This document shows, in pieces, positions 44,373 to 52,467 of a stretch of DNA of 64,000 nt. The notes under the pieces were generated by a model, which was not told the DNA's origin, made no database searches, and worked only from the letters and a program-made list of their open reading frames with translations. A program made the position numbers and the translations under genes. Source of the DNA: Rhizobium sp. BT03. Lineage in GTDB: Bacteria; Pseudomonadota; Alphaproteobacteria; Rhizobiales; Rhizobiaceae. The DNA lies in the NCBI RefSeq assembly GCF_030053155.1, contig NZ_CP125640.1:3111001-3175000 (forward strand), in the 5' to 3' direction. The first letter of the stretch is position 1, and each line of letters opens with the position of its first letter.

Positions 44373-44981
44373 TTAGTAGCCGACGGTGAACCGTTGCCTG
44401 ACGTGGGCCGGGGCTTCGATCTCGTCAACGAGTGCAACGGCGAAGTCCTCGAAGGAAATGCTGCTGCCGTTTTCGTTCGTCAGCAGTTCGTCCTTGCCGA
44501 GGCGGAAGCTGCCGGTCCGCTCGCCGGGGACGAATGCGGCCGAAGGCGACAGGAAGGTCCAGTCGAGGTCGTTTTCAGCCCGGAGCTTGGTGAGGTAGTC
44601 GACGCCGCCCTGCGCTTCAGATTTGTAGATATCAGGGAACTCGGGCGTGTTCACCAGGAGGACGCCTGGAGCGACTTCGAGGCTGCCCGCCCCGCCCACC
44701 ACATAGTAGCGACGAACGCCGGAGGCCTTGACGGCGCGAAGCAGCTTGTCCGGATCGCTGGCGGAGAAATGCACCGAACTGATGACTGCGTCATGCCCTT
44801 CCAGAATCCCTGCCAGAGCTTCAGGTGCCTCGATGTCGCCCGAGGCGGCGGTGATGTGCGGGAGGGATGCGACCTTGGAGGGATCTCGGGCAATCGCGGT
44901 GACGGTATGGCCGCGCGCTGACAATTCGGACAGGATGCGGGAGCCGGCCTGACCGGAAGCTCCGATAAGAGCGATTTTCAT
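44373..44981 (-). CDS. NAD(P)-binding NmrA/SDR-atypical protein
   Basis: A 202-residue atypical short-chain dehydrogenase with the N-terminal dinucleotide motif IGASGQAGSRI and RDPSKV (NADP-type Arg). Similar proteins (YwnB/YtfG-like, NAD(P)H-binding family) act as quinone or flavin reductases or redox sensors. Catalytic residues are not obvious. It lies 30 bases after the FrnE-like gene and 123 bases before the MBL gene. Confidence 0.87.
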   Translation of the reverse strand: MKIALIGASGQAGSRILSELSARGHTVTAIARDPSKVASLPHITAASGDIEAPEALAGILEGHDAVISSVHFSASDPDKLLRAVKASGVRRYYVVGGAGSLEVAPGVLLVNTPEFPDIYKSEAQGGVDYLTKLRAENDLDWTFLSPSAAFVPGERTGSFRLGKDELLTNENGSSISFEDFAVALVDEIEAPAHVRQRFTVGY

Positions 44982-45011
44982 GCTATTACTCCTAGTGTTG
45001 GGATTGATGTT

Positions 45012-45680
45012 TCATGCGTCTGCGCAGAGCGCGTCGAGCGCTGCGATGAGGTGAGCCGGACCGTGATACAGGGCCTCGCCGCTGAGGATGCGGGCCTCGC
45101 CGTCGATGAGGGCGACGAGCTGTGGGACCCCGCGAATGCCGAGGATGTTCATCTGACGCTGCGTATCTTCCATCCGCTCCAGCGTGCGCTCCTGAAGGGC
45201 GGAGTCGTTCTGGAGCCTTTCGGCAAAGATCTCGGCAGTCAGTTCGATGTCATGCTCGGCAGCGACCTCAACGGCGACCGTCACTACCTCCTGGATGTTG
45301 GAAGTGTCGCGCCCCTTGAGATAGCGGGCGATTTGGATGGCGTGCAGGAAACGAGGCTCGAGCATCGCATCATGTTCCCCAAGTGCGGTGAGGGCGCGCG
45401 TCGCAGGTCCCGAGTCGAAAACGCCGTTCGGTGCCAGTAGGACGTTCTGGAGGTATTCTTCAGAGAAACGCTGCCCCGTCAGAGCCTGAATTCTCTGATC
45501 GTTGCGCCAGGCATGGTCTGATATCGAGGAGATCGGCCTGCCTCCGACGAATAGGCCGGAGGGAAGCATCTTGAGTTGACCCGGAAAATTCTCGGCAACA
45601 CCGGCCAGCGCGGGGGCGCTTGCGTAGCACCAGCCGCAGAGGGGGTCGAAATAATACTGAAGCTCGATGTCGTTTTTCAT
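45012..45680 (-). CDS. DsbA family protein (FrnE/2-HCCA isomerase-like)
   Basis: A 222-residue thioredoxin-fold protein with the motif DPLCGWCYA: the CGWC redox pair is near residues 15-18, followed by the helical insertion and cis-Pro GVPQLV. No signal peptide, so it is probably cytoplasmic, as in FrnE-type oxidoreductases linked to stress resistance. AAAGGA lies 8 bases before the ATG; the 65 in-frame codons upstream overlap the LysR gene and were left out. First gene of a three-gene run. Confidence 0.9.
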   Translation of the reverse strand: MKNDIELQYYFDPLCGWCYASAPALAGVAENFPGQLKMLPSGLFVGGRPISSISDHAWRNDQRIQALTGQRFSEEYLQNVLLAPNGVFDSGPATRALTALGEHDAMLEPRFLHAIQIARYLKGRDTSNIQEVVTVAVEVAAEHDIELTAEIFAERLQNDSALQERTLERMEDTQRQMNILGIRGVPQLVALIDGEARILSGEALYHGPAHLIAALDALCADA

Positions 45681-45708
45681 GTCATGTCCTTTTGTTAAGG
45701 CGAAATGT

Positions 45709-45767
45709 AATGTTGCGAAAATCGAAGATAAAGGACAATGTGCGCCAGAGAATGTTGCATGAATCGA
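45709..45767. promoter_or_regulatory. direct repeats in the frnE/lysR divergent region
   Basis: AATGTTGCGAAAATCGA (45709-45725) and AATGTTGCATGAATCGA (45751-45767) match at 14 of 17 positions, 42 bases apart (about four helical turns). They fill the 95-base gap between the two start codons and are good candidates for LysR binding sites. Confidence 0.55.
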
Positions 45768-45775
45768 GCGAATAA

Positions 45776-46657
45776 ATGGATCGAGTGGTCGCGGCACAAG
45801 TTCTCCTAAAGACAGTCGAGCGAGGGAGCGCCTCTGCCGCGGCTGAAGAACTTGGTATGTCCAGGGCGATGGCATCGCGCTATATCGCCTCTATGGAAGA
45901 CTGGTCCGGCACGCGGCTGCTTCACCGAACGACGCGACAGCTCAGCTTGACGTCTGCCGGAGAACGCGTTCTCGAATTATGCCGGGAAATAGTGCGTGTC
46001 GCCGACGCAGTGACGGAAGTCGCAAGCCGCGCCGATACCCCTCACGGACTGCTCCGGGTGACGGCGCCAAGCATCCTGGCGGAGGCACAGCTTATCCCGC
46101 TCCTTTCAAAGTTTGCAGACCTCTATCCGCGCATCAGGATCGATCTGCAGATTTCAGATCGCACCGTCGACCTCGTGCAAGACCGCATCGATGTGGCGAT
46201 CCGGATCGCCAACCACCTGGACCCGTCGTTGATTGCAAAACGCCTGGGACAGTGCCCGTCGCGGCTCTATGCTTCGCCGCGCTATCTGGCGGAGCACGGA
46301 ATGCCAACCAGACCAGAGGACTTGAGCGCCCATAGGTGTCTCACCTACACACACCTTGGAGGGACGGAATGGACTCTGAAAAATCATGAAGCACAGGTTG
46401 TCATTCCCGTGCTGGGAGGCTTCCAAACCAATGACGCTCTCGCCCTGAAGTGCGCGGCGCTGTCCGATCTCGGCATCGCAATGCTGCCGCGGTTTGCCGC
46501 CGATCCGGAGGTTCAGACGAACAAGCTCGTGGTGGTCTTGCCCGATTGGGAGCCGAACACGCTCGGCATCCATGCACTCTATGTGTCCCGAAGGCACCTC
46601 CCAATGGCCGCTCGGGCACTCATCGACTTCCTGGCGACGCGGCTACGGGACAAGTAA
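45776..46657 (+). CDS. LysR family transcriptional regulator
   Basis: 293 residues. The N-terminal winged helix (residues about 4-62) reads AAQVLLKTVERGSASAAAEELG followed by MSRAMASRYIASME; the effector domain follows (DRIDVAIRIANHLDPSLIAKRLGQ, LARVTL-like). It belongs to the LysR subgroup that includes many aldehyde or electrophile-responsive regulators next to reductases (inference). Divergent from the FrnE-like, NmrA-like and MBL-fold genes, which it probably controls. Confidence 0.92.
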   Translation: MDRVVAAQVLLKTVERGSASAAAEELGMSRAMASRYIASMEDWSGTRLLHRTTRQLSLTSAGERVLELCREIVRVADAVTEVASRADTPHGLLRVTAPSILAEAQLIPLLSKFADLYPRIRIDLQISDRTVDLVQDRIDVAIRIANHLDPSLIAKRLGQCPSRLYASPRYLAEHGMPTRPEDLSAHRCLTYTHLGGTEWTLKNHEAQVVIPVLGGFQTNDALALKCAALSDLGIAMLPRFAADPEVQTNKLVVVLPDWEPNTLGIHALYVSRRHLPMAARALIDFLATRLRDK

Positions 46658-46855
46658 CCCGAACCTTATGTCCTCAATTTTGAGCGTATGTCGTCGAACG
46701 GGAACCACTGCAGCCGATGATATGTATTAGCGTTACCTGATTATTATCACGCTGCAGCGTTTTCGGCTGTGGATATTAATGGATCGTTTAACACCTTCTG
46801 CCAAAGATCGGCCTCAATCAAGCATCTGGCGTGCGTGTATTAAAAGGCTGACGTC

Positions 46856-47173
46856 ATGGACGATGATTTCTGGAAAGCTGTCCGGGAAAAGGAACGGGTT
46901 TCGTCTGCCTCGCGCAGGACAGGTGCGCTCAATATCGCCCTTCTGTTCGGCACGGCGGTGGTCGCCCTGACGCTTATCCTGACGCCGATGCTTGCGGATT
47001 CCTCGAAGAAGAGCGTCTTTGCCAGCGCGCCGGCGGAATTCGATACGATGACGACGGGATCGATCCCGAAGAGCGAAAGCGGCAAGCGTTATACGATCCG
47101 CCGCAGCGTCCTACAGGATACGCCCGGCTCGGTCTGCGTCGTCCAGGGCTACGGCGTCGGCGCCGGTTGCTGA
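46856..47173 (+). CDS. small single-span membrane protein
   Basis: 105 residues: a charged cytoplasmic start (MDDDFWKAVREKERV), one membrane helix (about 25-46, IALLFGTAVVALTLILTPML) and a periplasmic tail with SGKRYTIRRSVLQ and two cysteines (SVCVVQGYG and the terminal GAGC). No family is recognised. It lies 71 bases upstream of an Flp-type pilin gene and may be cotranscribed with it. A 198-base region with no gene precedes it. Confidence 0.7.
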   Translation: MDDDFWKAVREKERVSSASRRTGALNIALLFGTAVVALTLILTPMLADSSKKSVFASAPAEFDTMTTGSIPKSESGKRYTIRRSVLQDTPGSVCVVQGYGVGAGC

Positions 47174-47243
47174 AAATGCCGGCCATCGCCAGATGGCCGT
47201 AGAATGCTGGTTTGCTGTCGGTTCGCGCTAAAGGGTTGGGGTA

Positions 47244-47411
47244 ATGCGTCTTTTAAAAGCATTTCTTGCGGACGACGCAGGAGCGACGGCGGTCGAATAC
47301 GGCTTGATCGCCGCCATCATTTGCACCGCGCTCGTCTCCGGTCTCGGCTTCTTTACCGGCGCCCTGCAAAACGTCTTCAACGTGATCAACAACAATATAA
47401 CCGTCAACTGA
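47244..47411 (+). CDS. Flp family type IVb pilin
   Basis: A 55-residue prepilin. The leader MRLLKAFLADDAG ends in the processing Gly13, followed by ATAVEYGLIAAI, with Glu18 at +5 and the Glu-Tyr pair typical of Flp/Tad pilins; the rest is one long hydrophobic helix ending NNITVN. It would be cut by a CpaA/TadV peptidase and assembled by a Tad/Cpa machine, none of which lies in this window, so it is an orphan pilin gene. GGGG lies just before the ATG. Confidence 0.9.
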   Translation: MRLLKAFLADDAGATAVEYGLIAAIICTALVSGLGFFTGALQNVFNVINNNITVN

Positions 47412-47465
47412 AGCAGCAGCCGGCTCAACTGTCCGGAAACCGCTCGCAGCTTTCGGCATCATGCT

Positions 47466-48350
47466 CTATTGCCTGAGCTTTTGCTCATCCACTTTCAGCG
47501 CATCGGCAAGGCGTGCCTTGGCCGAACCCGGCTGAAGTGGCTTCTGCTGGCTCTCGTGGGGAGCCCACCCGGAGACATAGATGATCGAAAAGGTCGCGCG
47601 GATGCGTCCGTCGGGGTCAGAATAGCGCTCGGCGTAGATCTCTGCTGCGCGCAGGAAGAAGGCGCGCGTCAGCGGTAACCGGCCGCGGGCCGCAAGCGGA
47701 TTGCTCATGCCCATGGCTCTCAGATCCCGCATCAGCGGAAACAGCGAATCATAGCGTACCGTGTAGTTTTCCGTGTCGATCACCGGCAGCGTGAAGCCGG
47801 CGCGCTGCATGAGGCTGCCGATATCGCGCACATCGGCAAAGGGAATGACGCGCGGGCTTGCACCGCCCGTCATCTCGACCTCGGCGGCCAGCAGCACCTC
47901 GCGCAGTTCCTGCAGCGTGCCGGCGCCGGGGATCGCAGCCAGGAACAAGCCGTCCGGCTTCAGAGCGCGGCGGATCTGAATGAAAACACCCGGTGTATCG
48001 TTGGTCAGGTGCAGGCTGAGCGGCGCAAGGATGAGATTGGCCGATTGCGGTTCGAGCGGCACGTCCTCGAGCGGCGCTTCGATCACGGTTTCGCCCGGGC
48101 CGGCATAGGCCTTCTCGCTCTCCACGCGGATCATCGTGCCGACCTTGCCCGTCGCCAATGCGGCGCGGGCGGCCACCCCAGTTGCGCCATGCAGTTCGAC
48201 GGCTGTTTCGAAGCGCCGCTCGACGACGGCAAGCCTCTCGGCCATTTCCTCGGCGGCGATGTCGAGCAGAAAGGCGGCTTTCGGGTCGTTATTGGCAAGC
48301 GCGCGATGGCGATGCGCGGCGATCAGGGTCTTGTCGAAGATCGTTTCCAT
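47466..48350 (-). CDS. SAM-dependent methyltransferase (BioC/NDUFAF5-like)
   Basis: 294 residues. The class I methyltransferase body is recognisable from EDVPLEPQSANLILAPLSLH (motif II region) and IRRALKPDGLFLAAIPG (motif III). The SAM-binding motif I is weak (AVELHGATG), as often seen in the NDUFAF5/BioC-like group encoded beside comF in alphaproteobacteria. AAGGACATCGTC precedes METIFDKT. Substrate unknown. It diverges from comF with 77 bases between starts. Confidence 0.87.
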   Translation of the reverse strand: METIFDKTLIAAHRHRALANNDPKAAFLLDIAAEEMAERLAVVERRFETAVELHGATGVAARAALATGKVGTMIRVESEKAYAGPGETVIEAPLEDVPLEPQSANLILAPLSLHLTNDTPGVFIQIRRALKPDGLFLAAIPGAGTLQELREVLLAAEVEMTGGASPRVIPFADVRDIGSLMQRAGFTLPVIDTENYTVRYDSLFPLMRDLRAMGMSNPLAARGRLPLTRAFFLRAAEIYAERYSDPDGRIRATFSIIYVSGWAPHESQQKPLQPGSAKARLADALKVDEQKLRQ

Positions 48351-48427
48351 GACGATGTCCTTAGTCCCGCGCCGTAGCGGCAGCAAGGCGATTTTCCTTT
48401 GGAGGAGAACAGGCTAATCTCCTTTGC

Positions 48428-49204
48428 ATGGGACCGATCCATTTCGAAAGACCGGCAGAATTCTTGCGGGCGCAGCTCTTGCGGCCGTTTTCGGCGCTTG
48501 CCGATTTTCTCTATCCGCCCACCTGTTCCGTCTGCGGCATTTCCACCGGCGGTCATCGCGGGCTCTGCGCAAAGTGCTGGTCCGGCATCCGTTTCATCGA
48601 ACGGCCCTATTGCGAAGTGCTCGGCATTCCCTTCTCGCACGATCTCGGCGCCGGAATCCTCAGCGCCGAGGCGATCGCCAACCCGCCGCCCTTCGATCGG
48701 CTGCGCTCGGCCGCGACCCATGACCACGCGGTTCGCGACCTCGTTCATGGGCTGAAGTATCGCGATCGCACCGATCTGGCGCCGATGATGGCCGCCTGGA
48801 TGCTGCGCGCTTCCGACGGGACGGTCGAAAGCTGCGATGCGCTGATCCCGGTGCCGCTGCACCGCACCCGCATGCTGGCGCGCAAATTCAACCAGGCAGC
48901 CGAGCTCGCCCGCCACATGGCACGGCTCTCGGGCAAGCCGCTGCTTGCCGCCACGCTGGTGCGCGTCAAGCGCACCAGCCAGCAGGTCGGCCTTGGCGCG
49001 AAGGCGCGCGAGGACAATGTCAGGGGCGCTTTCGCGATTGCCAAAGGTTGCGAAAACGACATTTTCGGCAAGCGCATCGTCCTCGTCGACGATGTCTATA
49101 CGACAGGGGCGACGGTCGCCGCGGCAAGCCGGACGCTGCGCAAGGCGGGTGCCGCCGAGATAACGGTTTTGACCTTTGCAAGGGCTCTCTCCGAGCTTAT
49201 ATGA
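48428..49204 (+). CDS. comF: ComF family phosphoribosyltransferase-like protein
   Basis: 258 residues: an N-terminal double zinc ribbon (CSVCGISTGGHRGLCAKC, near residues 33-50) and a C-terminal type I PRTase domain with the PRPP loop IVLVDDVYTTGAT near 219-231. ComF relatives take part in DNA uptake and recombination in competent bacteria; in rhizobia the function is open. It is followed 32 bases later by grxC in the same direction, forming the run comF-grxC-nitrilase-DUF1178. Confidence 0.94.
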   Translation: MGPIHFERPAEFLRAQLLRPFSALADFLYPPTCSVCGISTGGHRGLCAKCWSGIRFIERPYCEVLGIPFSHDLGAGILSAEAIANPPPFDRLRSAATHDHAVRDLVHGLKYRDRTDLAPMMAAWMLRASDGTVESCDALIPVPLHRTRMLARKFNQAAELARHMARLSGKPLLAATLVRVKRTSQQVGLGAKAREDNVRGAFAIAKGCENDIFGKRIVLVDDVYTTGATVAAASRTLRKAGAAEITVLTFARALSELI

Positions 49205-49236
49205 CAGAAATACCCCGGCATCGGTCTGGAGAGATT

Positions 49237-49494
49237 ATGGTACCCGTCACCATCTATACACGGCAATTCTGCGGCTATTGCACCCGCGCCAAGTCCCTTC
49301 TCGAAGAAAAGGGTGTCGACTACGTCGAGCATGATGCGACATATTCACCGGACCTTCGCCAGGAAATGATCGGCAAGTCGAACGGCCGCACCACCTTCCC
49401 GCAGATCTTCATCGGCGCCGATCATGTCGGCGGCTGCGACGATCTCTTCGCGCTCGATCGGGCCGGCAAGCTCGATCCGATGCTGGCGGCGTGA
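49237..49494 (+). CDS. grxC: glutaredoxin 3
   Basis: 85 residues with the dithiol active site CGYC at positions 12-15 and the glutathione-binding TFPQIFIG and GGCDDL segments: a class I glutaredoxin (GrxC type). It reduces disulfides and mixed glutathione disulfides in the cytoplasm. GGAG lies 7 bases before the ATG. Ten bases separate it from the next gene. Confidence 0.96.
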   Translation: MVPVTIYTRQFCGYCTRAKSLLEEKGVDYVEHDATYSPDLRQEMIGKSNGRTTFPQIFIGADHVGGCDDLFALDRAGKLDPMLAA

Positions 49495-49504
49495 GGACGA
49501 ACCG

Positions 49505-50362
49505 ATGAGTTTCAAGGCTGCCGCCGTCCAGATGTGCTCCGGGGTCGACCCGGTGAAGAATGCCGCCGCCATGGCGCGGCTGGTGCGCGAGGCCGCCGCC
49601 CAGGGTGCCACCTATGTGCAGACGCCCGAAATGACCGGCATGCTGCAGCGTGATCGTGCGGCGGCGCGCGCCGTGCTTGCCGATGAGGCGCATGACATCA
49701 TCGTCAGGACCGGCTCCGAGCTTGCCAGGGAATTGGCGATCCACATGCATGTCGGCTCGACGGCAATTGCGCTGGCCGACGGCAAGATCGCCAATCGCGG
49801 TTTCCTGTTCGGTCCCGACGGCAGGATCCTCAATCGCTACGACAAGATCCACATGTTCGACGTCGACCTCGACAATGGCGAGAGCTGGCGTGAAAGTGCG
49901 GCCTATACGGCCGGCTCGGAGGCGCGGGTCCTGTCGCTGCCCTTTGCCGAAATGGGCTTTGCGATCTGCTACGACGTGCGTTTTCCAGCACTCTTCCGTG
50001 CCCAGGCGGTTGCCGGCGCCGAGGTGATGACGGTTCCGGCCGCCTTCACCAAACAGACCGGCGAGGCGCATTGGGAGATATTGCTCAGGGCGCGCGCGAT
50101 CGAGAACGGCGTCTTCGTCATCGCCGCCGCGCAGGCCGGCCGGCACGAGGACGGCCGGGAGACCTTCGGCCATTCGATGATCATCGATCCCTGGGGCACG
50201 GTGCTGGCATCGGCCGGCGCCACTGGCGAGGCGGTCATCGTTGCCGAAATCGATCCCGCCGCCGTCAAGGCCGCGCATGACAAGATCCCGAACCTCAGGA
50301 ACGGCCGGGAATTCTCGGTCGAGAAGATTGCGGGGGCAGTCGCAGGAGGCGTCGCCGCTTGA
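49505..50362 (+). CDS. carbon-nitrogen hydrolase (Nit family)
   Basis: 285 residues of the nitrilase superfamily. The catalytic triad is Glu42 (QTPEMTG), Lys114 (RYDKIHMFDVD) and Cys155 (AICYDVRFP). The DVD and YDVRFP motifs place it near Nit1/Nit2, whose members hydrolyse deaminated glutathione or omega-amides; a deaminated-glutathione amidase role would suit its place beside grxC (inference). GAGG lies 8 bases before the ATG. Confidence 0.92.
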   Translation: MSFKAAAVQMCSGVDPVKNAAAMARLVREAAAQGATYVQTPEMTGMLQRDRAAARAVLADEAHDIIVRTGSELARELAIHMHVGSTAIALADGKIANRGFLFGPDGRILNRYDKIHMFDVDLDNGESWRESAAYTAGSEARVLSLPFAEMGFAICYDVRFPALFRAQAVAGAEVMTVPAAFTKQTGEAHWEILLRARAIENGVFVIAAAQAGRHEDGRETFGHSMIIDPWGTVLASAGATGEAVIVAEIDPAAVKAAHDKIPNLRNGREFSVEKIAGAVAGGVAA

Positions 50363-50787
50363 TCCGCTATTCCCTCACTTGCGACAATGCCCATGAATTC
50401 GAAGGCTGGTTTTCCGAAAGCGCCGATTTCGATCGTCAGGTCGCGACCGGTTTCCTGACCTGCCCCGTCTGTCATTCCGCTGCCGTCTCCAAGCTCCTGA
50501 TGGCGCCTTCGGTATCGACGGCGCGCAAGAAGGACGAGAGGCAGACGCTGGCGATGGATGCCATGCGCCAGGAGGCGCTGCAGAAGCTCAAGCAAGCGGT
50601 CGCCGCGGTCAAGGCCAATTCCGAGGATGTCGGCACGCAGTTTCCCGAGGAAGCCCGCAAGATCCATTATGGCGAGGCGGATGCCCGCGGCATTATCGGC
50701 CAGGCGACGGTCGACGAGGCGCAGGCGCTGCTCGAAGAGGGCATCGAAATCGCCGCCATTCCGGTGCTGCCCGAGGATGTGAATTAA
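50359..50787 (+). CDS. DUF1178 family protein
   Basis: 142 residues. The N-terminal MIRYSLTCDNAHEFEGWF and TCPVCHS form a CxxC-type zinc-ribbon-like region; the C-terminal part is helical, with HYGEADARGIIGQATVDEAQAL. This matches the DUF1178 family, of unknown function, usually encoded after a nitrilase-like gene. The start is TTG overlapping the hydrolase stop (TTGA), with GGAGG 9 bases upstream. Confidence 0.92.
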   Translation: MIRYSLTCDNAHEFEGWFSESADFDRQVATGFLTCPVCHSAAVSKLLMAPSVSTARKKDERQTLAMDAMRQEALQKLKQAVAAVKANSEDVGTQFPEEARKIHYGEADARGIIGQATVDEAQALLEEGIEIAAIPVLPEDVN

Positions 50788-50791
50788 GATT

Positions 50792-51091
50792 TCAAGTCAT
50801 CCGTCGAAGGATGCGGGCGTAATCGCGCGCGCCATGCAGGATGCGCATCACCTGCACGGTCGAATCTTCAATTCGATAGAAGATAAGGTAGTTTCCGAAA
50901 GGACGCCTGCGAACTCCTGTCAGCCGTGGCAACCGGAGTTCGACAAAGGCATGCGGCATGTCTGCAATCTCCACACATGCGGAGTGCAATTCGTCCATGA
51001 ATGGCAAAGCGCGTGCCGGATTTTGTTCAAGAATATACCGGCCAATTGTGAGCAGATCGGCGCGGGCAGCTCGGGAAAATGCAACCTTCAT
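50792..51091 (-). CDS. parE: RelE/ParE family toxin
   Basis: 99 residues with the compact alpha-beta fold of ParE toxins: FSRAARADLLTIGRYI at the N-terminus, RRRPFGNYLIFYRI in the core strands and ILHGARDYARIL at the C-terminus. ParE types poison DNA gyrase. The start overlaps the stop of the antitoxin gene by four bases. It converges on the DUF1178 gene with only four bases between stops, which suggests insertion into the core gene run. Confidence 0.9.
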   Translation of the reverse strand: MKVAFSRAARADLLTIGRYILEQNPARALPFMDELHSACVEIADMPHAFVELRLPRLTGVRRRPFGNYLIFYRIEDSTVQVMRILHGARDYARILRRMT

Positions 51092-51360
51092 CGGGTGCGG
51101 AGTTTGTCCAGACCAAGTTCTGCGTAGGCACTGTCGAACGCCTCGTCGAGGGACATGACTTGTCCCGCTTCCAGATCGTCGATGCCTTTTTGTAACTCGT
51201 CTTCCAGTTCGTGAACGCGCCGATCATCATCGTAGCGCTCGCGGAGCACACTTTCGATATAGTCGCTGCTCGATTTATAGGCGCCGCGGGCGACCTCGTC
51301 GCGCACATATTCTTCGAGACGAGGCTCGAGAGTAACGGTAACTTTTGCGGCTTCGCCCAT
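51088..51360 (-). CDS. parD: ParD/CopG-type antitoxin
   Basis: 90 residues: an N-terminal ribbon-helix-helix (AKVTVTLEPRLEEYVRDEVARG, with SSSDYIESVLRER as the second helix) and a charged C-terminal tail that would wrap the toxin. It should bind its own promoter and neutralise the ParE-type toxin encoded next. AAGGGAAAA precedes the ATG. It lies between the DUF1178 gene and ubiG. Confidence 0.9.
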   Translation of the reverse strand: MGEAAKVTVTLEPRLEEYVRDEVARGAYKSSSDYIESVLRERYDDDRRVHELEDELQKGIDDLEAGQVMSLDEAFDSAYAELGLDKLRTR

Positions 51361-51422
51361 CGGTTTTCCCTTCGGATGACCGGATCACCTTATCACAATT
51401 TTCCAGGCGTAAGGACGTTGCT

Positions 51423-52169
51423 CTACACCCCGCGCTTGGCCACCAGCATGTAATTGACGTCCATATCCTTGGACAGGTTCCACTGGTTCGACAGCGGATT
51501 GAAGAAGACGCCGGTGCGGTCGGTGATTTCGAGGCCGCTTGCCGCCAATGGCTTTTCCAGCTCTTCCGGACGCACCAGTTTTTCATACTGATGGGTGCCG
51601 CGCGGCAGCCAGCGCAGAATGTTTTCGGCAGCGAAGATGGCAAGCGCTGCCGCCTTCATCGTGCGGTTGATGGTGGCGACGAAGATCAGGCCGCCGGGGC
51701 GGACCATTTTCGCGCAGGTCGTCATGAAGAACTCGACGTCGGCGACGTGTTCGACCACTTCCATGTTCAGGACGATGTCGAAGGTTTCGCCGGCGTCCGC
51801 CAGTTCCTCGGCGGTGGCGGCGCGGTAGTCGACCGAAACGCCGGAGGCCTTGGCATGGGTCGAGGCGATGCCGATATTCTTTTCGGACGGATCGGCGCCG
51901 GTGACGGAAGCGCCCATGCGGGCGACGGGTTCGGACAACAGACCGCCGCCGCAGCCGATATCGAGGACGCGGAGACCGTCCAGCGGGCGGGCGCTCTTCG
52001 GATCACGACCGAAATTCTCGCAGGCCTTGTCTCTTATATAGGCGAGGCGGACGGGATTGAACTTGTGCAGCGGCCGGAACTTGCCGGTCGGGCTCCACCA
52101 TTCCGCCGCCATCGCCGAGAAGCGGTCCACTTCGCCCTGGTCGATCGTGCTTCTGGCGCCTTCCGTCAT
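51423..52169 (-). CDS. ubiG: ubiquinone O-methyltransferase UbiG
   Basis: 248 residues; it carries out both O-methylations of ubiquinone synthesis. The SAM motif [14 protein letters not shown] is near residue 65-77, then [11 protein letters not shown], and [13 protein letters not shown] with the UbiG-specific EVVEHV. The N-terminal [13 protein letters not shown] is also typical. It diverges from lysC across 298 bases that hold no gene. Confidence 0.96.
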   Translation of the reverse strand: MTEGARSTIDQGEVDRFSAMAAEWWSPTGKFRPLHKFNPVRLAYIRDKACENFGRDPKSARPLDGLRVLDIGCGGGLLSEPVARMGASVTGADPSEKNIGIASTHAKASGVSVDYRAATAEELADAGETFDIVLNMEVVEHVADVEFFMTTCAKMVRPGGLIFVATINRTMKAAALAIFAAENILRWLPRGTHQYEKLVRPEELEKPLAASGLEITDRTGVFFNPLSNQWNLSKDMDVNYMLVAKRGV

Positions 52170-52467
52170 CGTCCACTCCTTGCGTTCCTGACACGTGAAG
52201 TCGGACGATCGGGGGCATAAGTCAAGGGGCGCAGACCAGAGGACCGATCAGCGCCGAGCCGCGCGCCAACCGCTTTTATCGCGCGCGCTTGCCTCCCCCC
52301 GCCAAACTCGCTAAGAGACGCCGCAACTTGGGGCCTTGGGGACCCGGGCTTTTAGAGCGGTTCCAGAAATCGGGAGCCGGCTCTCTGGCCAAGCGCTCCG
52401 CCCCAGAGCTTTCGTGATGCCGGGTCCGGTTTTCCGCTTTCCCCGGCGCCAGTCGTGGTAGAGGCAT

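Noticed and set aside
52170..52467. Possible lysine riboswitch or leader before lysC
   Set aside because: No lysine-riboswitch-like core or leader peptide with lysine codons was seen; alphaproteobacteria usually lack it.
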